From assembly GCA_902778135.1 (NCBI GenBank), contig CACYWP010000016.1, positions 1-64,000 of the forward strand: DNA of 64,000 nt, given 5' to 3'. The notes below the pieces were generated by a model. That model was not told where the DNA came from. It saw only the letters and a list, made by a program, of their open reading frames with translations, and made no database searches. Shown here piece by piece: positions 60,720-64,000 of the stretch. How positions within the stretch are numbered: the first letter of the stretch is position 1; every line of letters begins with the position of its first letter. Both the position numbers and the translations under genes were made by a program. Source of the DNA: an uncultured Coriobacteriaceae bacterium (GTDB lineage Bacteria; Actinomycetota; Coriobacteriia; Coriobacteriales; Atopobiaceae).

Positions 60720-62207
60720 ATGCCCTGCACCACCATCCTCGTCGGCAAGCGCGCCACGTACGACGGCTCGACCATCATCGCCCGCAACGAGGATTCCCCC
60801 AACGGCGAGTTCTGTCCCAAGCGGATGCAGGTCGTCCTGCCCGCCGACCAGCCCCGCCACTATCGCAGCGTCATCTCGCACCTCGAGATAGACCTGTCAG
60901 GGCTCGTGCCCGTGCGCTACAGCGCGGTGCCCAATGCCCTGACCGACGAGGGCGTCTGGGCCGCCTCGGGCATCAACGACCATGACGTCGCCATGAGCGC
61001 CACCGAGACCCTCACCACCAACGAGCGGGTTCTGGGAGCCGACCCCCTGGTCGAGCTGCGACCCGCCGTCGGCAAGCCCGGCGACCCCGACTACCAGCCC
61101 GAGGTTCCCGGCGGCATCGGCGAGGAGGACATCGTCACGCTCGTGTTGCCCTACGTGCGCTCCGCCCGCGAGGGCGTGCTGCGCCTGGGGTCGCTGCTCG
61201 AGCGCTACGGGACCTACGAGATGAACGGCATCGCCTTCTCGGACCTCGACGAGGTCTGGTGGCTGGAGACGGTGGGCGGCCACCATTGGATCGCGCGGCG
61301 CGTGCCAGACGACTGCTACGTCACGATGCCCAACCAGCTGGGGATCGACCGCTTCGACCTCTCCGATGCCGAAAGGCGCGGCAAGAGCTACCTTTGCAGC
61401 CCAGACCTGCGCACCTGGATAGCCGACAACCACCTCGACCTGACGGTGCGCACGACGGGCGAACCCGGCGACGTGTTCAACCCGCGCGAGGCCTTCGGCA
61501 GCGCCAGCGACGTCGACCACATCTACAACACCCCGCGCTCTTGGTCCATGCAACGCTGGCTGAATCCGCACGGGAGCGTCTGGGAGGGACCGAACGCCGA
61601 CTACACCCCCGAGAGCGACGACATCCCCTGGATGCGCCGTCCGGAGCACCTGATAACCATCGAGGACGTCAAGCACGTCCTGTCCCTGCACTACCAGGGG
61701 ACCGAGTTCGACTGCTATGGCGCGCGTGGGACCGAGGAGACCCGCAACCGCTATCGTCCCATCGGCATCAACCGCAACGACCAGCTGTCCGTGCTGCAGC
61801 TGAGGCCCTATGCGCCGGAAGGGCTGCGCGGCGTGCAGTGGATGGCCTTCGGGTCGAACCCCTTCAACGCGCTCGTCGCCCTGTTCGCCCAGGTGGACGA
61901 GATGCCGGAGTACCTCTCCAACACGTCCGCACAGGTCAGCACCGACAGCTTCTACTGGACGAATCGCCTGATAGGAGCCCTGGCGGATTCCTGCTTCAAC
62001 GGATGTGCCGCCGATATCGAGCGCTACCAGCAGAAGGTAGGCGCCCTTGGCCACCGCATGCTGACGCTGGGCGACGCCCATGAGGCGGCCAAGGCCAACG
62101 AGCGGCTGGTGCGGGAGCTACGCAGGCAGACCGGCGACCTGCTGGCAAAGGTGCTCCTCATCTCCAGCATGGGCATGCGCAACGGCTTCGCCCGCTCCGA
62201 CGGATAG
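60720..62207 (+). CDS. C69-family dipeptidase
   Basis: This 495-residue peptidase of the PepD/C69 family starts MPCTTILVGKRATYDGSTIIARNEDS. Cys3 becomes the N-terminal nucleophile after removal of the first residues, as in Ntn-hydrolases. Other marks are VWAASGINDHDVAMSATET and WLETVGGHHWIARRVPDDCY. It hydrolyses dipeptides in the cytoplasm. The start at 60720 follows AAGGAG. A large stem (62217-62262) after the stop could act as its terminator, though no T-run follows. Confidence 0.9.
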   Translation: MPCTTILVGKRATYDGSTIIARNEDSPNGEFCPKRMQVVLPADQPRHYRSVISHLEIDLSGLVPVRYSAVPNALTDEGVWAASGINDHDVAMSATETLTTNERVLGADPLVELRPAVGKPGDPDYQPEVPGGIGEEDIVTLVLPYVRSAREGVLRLGSLLERYGTYEMNGIAFSDLDEVWWLETVGGHHWIARRVPDDCYVTMPNQLGIDRFDLSDAERRGKSYLCSPDLRTWIADNHLDLTVRTTGEPGDVFNPREAFGSASDVDHIYNTPRSWSMQRWLNPHGSVWEGPNADYTPESDDIPWMRRPEHLITIEDVKHVLSLHYQGTEFDCYGARGTEETRNRYRPIGINRNDQLSVLQLRPYAPEGLRGVQWMAFGSNPFNALVALFAQVDEMPEYLSNTSAQVSTDSFYWTNRLIGALADSCFNGCAADIERYQQKVGALGHRMLTLGDAHEAAKANERLVRELRRQTGDLLAKVLLISSMGMRNGFARSDG

Positions 62208-62216
62208 GGGACGGCG

Positions 62217-62262
62217 CAGGCGCCTGGCGCAACGGACATGCCGTCCGAGGCGTCAGGCGCCC
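62217..62262 (+). other. Stem-loop after the dipeptidase gene
   Basis: GGCGCCTGGCGC and GCGTCAGGCGCC pair with one mismatch, with an inner CGGAC/GTCCG stem. The hairpin begins about 10 bases after the stop. There is no T-run, so it may be a factor-assisted terminator or a 3'-end stabiliser. Confidence 0.5.
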
Positions 62263-62272
62263 AAAGCTCACC

Positions 62273-62308
62273 CAAGATTAATCTTGTCCCAAGCTCCCAT
62301 TAATCTTG
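62273..62308 (+). promoter_or_regulatory. Palindromic operator pair before the DUF4342/winged-helix operon
   Basis: CAAGATTAATCTTG at 62273-62286 is a perfect 14-bp palindrome. A half-like copy ATTAATCTTG recurs at 62299-62308, about two helical turns on. CATACT at 62318-62323 may be the -10. The sites probably bind a regulator of the downstream operon, perhaps one of its own DNA-binding proteins. Confidence 0.5.
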
Positions 62309-62382
62309 CTCGCGCATCATACTAGCCAACGGACGGCGACAAGCGCCGCCCATCCTCAGTACACCAAGAAGGAGTGTTGATC

Positions 62383-62922
62383 ATGGAGATGCTCGAGAAG
62401 GTCGAACTGGTCCGCGAGAAGACCGGCGTTTCCTATCAGGAGGCGCGCGACGCGCTCGAGGCCACCGACTACGACGTCCTCGACGCCATCATCTGGCTCG
62501 AGAACCACGGCAAGACCGAGGCGCGCACCGCCAGCTTCGAGACGGCAGCCACCACCAAGATGGCGTCCCCCGAGATGCAGCAGGCCCAGGAGGAGTACCG
62601 CGCCTCCAGCAAGAAGACCAAGTTCGGCGAGGCCTGGGGCAGCTTCTGCCGCAACGTCAAGGACATCATCCGCAGCGGCCTGGACATGACGTTCATCGCC
62701 GAGCGCCACAACCAGCGCGTCGTCGCCATCCCGCTGCTGTTCGTCATCATCGGAATCCTGGCCTGGGGCGCCTCGATCTGGCTGCTCATCATCGGCCTGT
62801 TCTTCGACTTCCGCTATCACATCGAGGGTGCGAGCCCCGTGACCATCGACGTGAACGACGCGATGAGCAAGGCAGCCGACGCTGCCGAGAGCATCAAGGA
62901 CGACTTCGGCAAGGACGAGTAG
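62383..62922 (+). CDS. DUF4342-like membrane protein with N-terminal UBA-like helical domain
   Basis: This 179-residue protein has residues 1-45 (EMLEKVELVREKTGVSYQEARDALEATDYDVLDAIIWLE) resembling a UBA/TS-N three-helix domain, as in EF-Ts and DUF4342 proteins. A charged middle and one or two hydrophobic segments follow (VVAIPLLFVIIGILAWGASIWLLIIGLFFDF, about 118-148). An acidic C-terminal tail follows. The role of this family is unknown. The start at 62383 follows GGAG; the TTG nine bases earlier is less likely. The next gene starts eight bases after its stop. Confidence 0.75.
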   Translation: MEMLEKVELVREKTGVSYQEARDALEATDYDVLDAIIWLENHGKTEARTASFETAATTKMASPEMQQAQEEYRASSKKTKFGEAWGSFCRNVKDIIRSGLDMTFIAERHNQRVVAIPLLFVIIGILAWGASIWLLIIGLFFDFRYHIEGASPVTIDVNDAMSKAADAAESIKDDFGKDE

Positions 62923-62929
62923 GTTCCCC

Positions 62930-63280
62930 ATGCCGGCCCAAACGCCCTGGAACCTGCGGCTGGGACCGCTGACCATCAACCTCTGCACCGCCCGCGCCAC
63001 CAAGGGCGGGGCAGAGGTTGCCCTGTCCGCGGCGGAGTACCGGCTGCTCCTGCTCTTCGCCATCAATCCCGGCAGCCTCGTCACACGGGAGATGATGCGC
63101 GAGGCCCTGTGGGAGAGCGCCGACGCATATGTCGGAAACAACACCCTCTACGTCTACATGCGCCGCCTTCGTGAGAAGATAGAGGACGACCCGGCCAATC
63201 CCACCATCATCCAGACGGTACGCGGCTCGGGATACCGCAGCCTGCCCGAACCGGAGCAGGCAGAGCTCGCATCGGCATGA
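62930..63280 (+). CDS. Stand-alone OmpR-type winged-helix DNA-binding protein
   Basis: This 116-residue protein is only the C-terminal effector domain of an OmpR/PhoB-type regulator: LSAAEYRLLLLFAINPGSLVTREMMREALWESADAYVGNNTLYVYMRRLREKIEDDPANPTIIQTVRGSGYR. No receiver domain precedes it. It follows the DUF4342-like gene by 7 bases and is 16 bases before a complete response regulator. It may compete for, or help at, the same DNA sites. It is unlikely to be a broken gene, since it has its own start and a compact end. Confidence 0.85.
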   Translation: MPAQTPWNLRLGPLTINLCTARATKGGAEVALSAAEYRLLLLFAINPGSLVTREMMREALWESADAYVGNNTLYVYMRRLREKIEDDPANPTIIQTVRGSGYRSLPEPEQAELASA

Positions 63281-63296
63281 CGCAACGGGAGGAACC

Positions 63297-64000
63297 ATGG
63301 CACGCATTCTGATCGTGGAAGACGAGGCGAAGATCGCACGCTTCATCGAGCTCGAGCTGACCCACGAGGGCTACGAGGTCGAGAAGGTCGCGGACGGACG
63401 CTCCGGCGTCGAGGCGGCACTGGGCGGGGACTATGACCTCATACTGCTTGACGTGCTGTTGCCGCAGCTCAACGGCATGGAGGTCCTGCGTCGCATCCGC
63501 CGCGAGAGCGATGTCCCCGTCATCATGCTGACCGCGCGCGACGCGGTGATGGACAAGGTCGCCGGCCTGGACGCGGGTGCCGACGACTACATCACCAAGC
63601 CCTTCGCCATCGAGGAGCTGTTGGCGCGCATCCGCGTCACCCTCAAGCGGCGCGAGGCGATGGTGGGCACGCGCAGCGTCAACCCACCCGAGCCCGACCA
63701 TCACGTCATCACCATCAAGGGCGTCTCGCTGGACGTCGAGCGCCACGAGGTGCGGGTGGGCGACGACCCCATCGAGCTGACCAACCGCGAGTTCGAGGTG
63801 CTGAAGGCCCTGATGGAGAACCGCAACGTGGTCATGAGCCGCGACCGGCTGGTGCAACTGGCCTGCGGCTACGACTTCGTCGGGGAGACCAACATCATCG
63901 ACGTCTACGTGCGCCACCTGCGCTCCAAGATCGACGACCACCATGGCGTCAAGCTGATAACGACGGTTCGAGGGGTGGGATATGTCATCCGAGAGGACTA
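63297..64000 (+). CDS. OmpR-family response regulator (stop codon cut by window end)
   Basis: This 234-residue response regulator starts at 63297 (GGGAGGAACC before ATG). The receiver domain has acidic pocket VEDE, phospho-acceptor Asp52 in LILLDVLLP, Thr in MLTAR and Lys in ITKPF. The winged-helix domain spans ~135-232, with ELTNREFEVLKALMENRNVVMSRDRLVQLACGYDFVGETNIIDVYVRHLRSKID. The final codon begins TA at 63999, so a stop codon follows right after the window. A sensor kinase gene probably lies just beyond. The target is unknown; the operon's own promoter site is a candidate. Confidence 0.9.
   Translation, partial: MARILIVEDEAKIARFIELELTHEGYEVEKVADGRSGVEAALGGDYDLILLDVLLPQLNGMEVLRRIRRESDVPVIMLTARDAVMDKVAGLDAGADDYITKPFAIEELLARIRVTLKRREAMVGTRSVNPPEPDHHVITIKGVSLDVERHEVRVGDDPIELTNREFEVLKALMENRNVVMSRDRLVQLACGYDFVGETNIIDVYVRHLRSKIDDHHGVKLITTVRGVGYVIRED

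Overview
The window reads as chromosomal DNA from a high-GC, Gram-positive, anaerobic host-associated bacterium. My best guess is Actinomycetota, class Coriobacteriia (Olsenella/Collinsella-like). This rests on the GC-rich coding style, strong Shine-Dalgarno sites, two aldo/keto reductases with C-terminal [4Fe-4S] clusters, a FeoA-FeoB fusion, a mannose-family PTS and several routes for host- or diet-derived sugars. No rRNA, tRNA, CRISPR array, complete insertion sequence or prophage was seen. The taxonomic call is inference.

Layout. (1) 1-5.56 kb is a decayed accessory island. It holds an ABC exporter broken by a short insertion, two more relics of the same exporter, a DUF234-type ATPase gene, a frameshifted DUF4143 ATPase remnant, and a minus-strand cassette of double-glycine-leader peptide(s), a truncated ABC exporter and a small two-helix membrane protein. 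(2) 5.56-10.66 kb holds housekeeping and accessory genes: an MscS channel, an alpha/beta hydrolase, a membrane protein, a histidine phosphatase, an amidohydrolase and an Fe-S aldo/keto reductase. (3) 10.66-14.7 kb starts with an intergenic repeat cluster, then the iron region: HMA protein, FeoB-associated Cys-rich protein, FeoA-FeoB fusion and a MarR regulator. (4) 14.7-16.7 kb has a long hairpin, a tyrosine-phosphatase-like protein and a lipoprotein. (5) 16.85-28.9 kb is a ten-gene minus-strand operon that appears complete for sialic acid: SBP, permease, permease-ATPase fusion, ATPase, esterase, NanA-like lyase, ROK kinase, NanE, NagB and NagA. A DeoR-type regulator is divergent at 29.3 kb. 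(6) 30.2-36 kb is mixed: Fe-S aldo/keto reductase, ribokinase-like kinase, TspO, HAD phosphatase, GNAT and a CcdA-thioredoxin fusion. (7) 36.1-39.6 kb is a three-gene plus-strand unit: an MFS transporter, an unusual KGPDC/HPS-family protein, and a protein joining a PTS IIB-like domain to a degenerate ROK domain. (8) 39.6-40.5 kb is an antitoxin with a frameshifted PIN toxin. (9) 40.5-51.9 kb is a sugar-amine (fructoselysine/glucoselysine-like) island: FrlD-like kinase, MFS, lipoprotein, mannose-family PTS IIA/IIB/IIC/IID, FrlC-like epimerase, two SIS deglycase/isomerases, two overlapping GntR-UTRA regulators and an unknown gene. (10) 52-60.6 kb has a HAD mutase, thioesterase, sialate O-acetylesterase, mannose-6-phosphate isomerase, GH1 6-phospho-glycosidase, a second esterase, an AI-2E-family membrane protein and MsrA. 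(11) 60.7-64 kb has a C69 dipeptidase and a plus-strand operon of a DUF4342-like protein, a stand-alone winged-helix protein and an OmpR-type response regulator whose stop codon is cut by the window end.

How the parts fit. The sialic-acid operon turns imported Neu5Ac into ManNAc, ManNAc-6-P, GlcNAc-6-P, GlcN-6-P and fructose-6-P, and two esterases (21.4 and 53.5 kb) could remove O-acetyl groups. The PTS island would import and phosphorylate an Amadori-type sugar amine and split it with SIS deglycases under GntR control. The window also carries an unusual number of perfect or near-perfect inverted repeats, several between genes of one operon.
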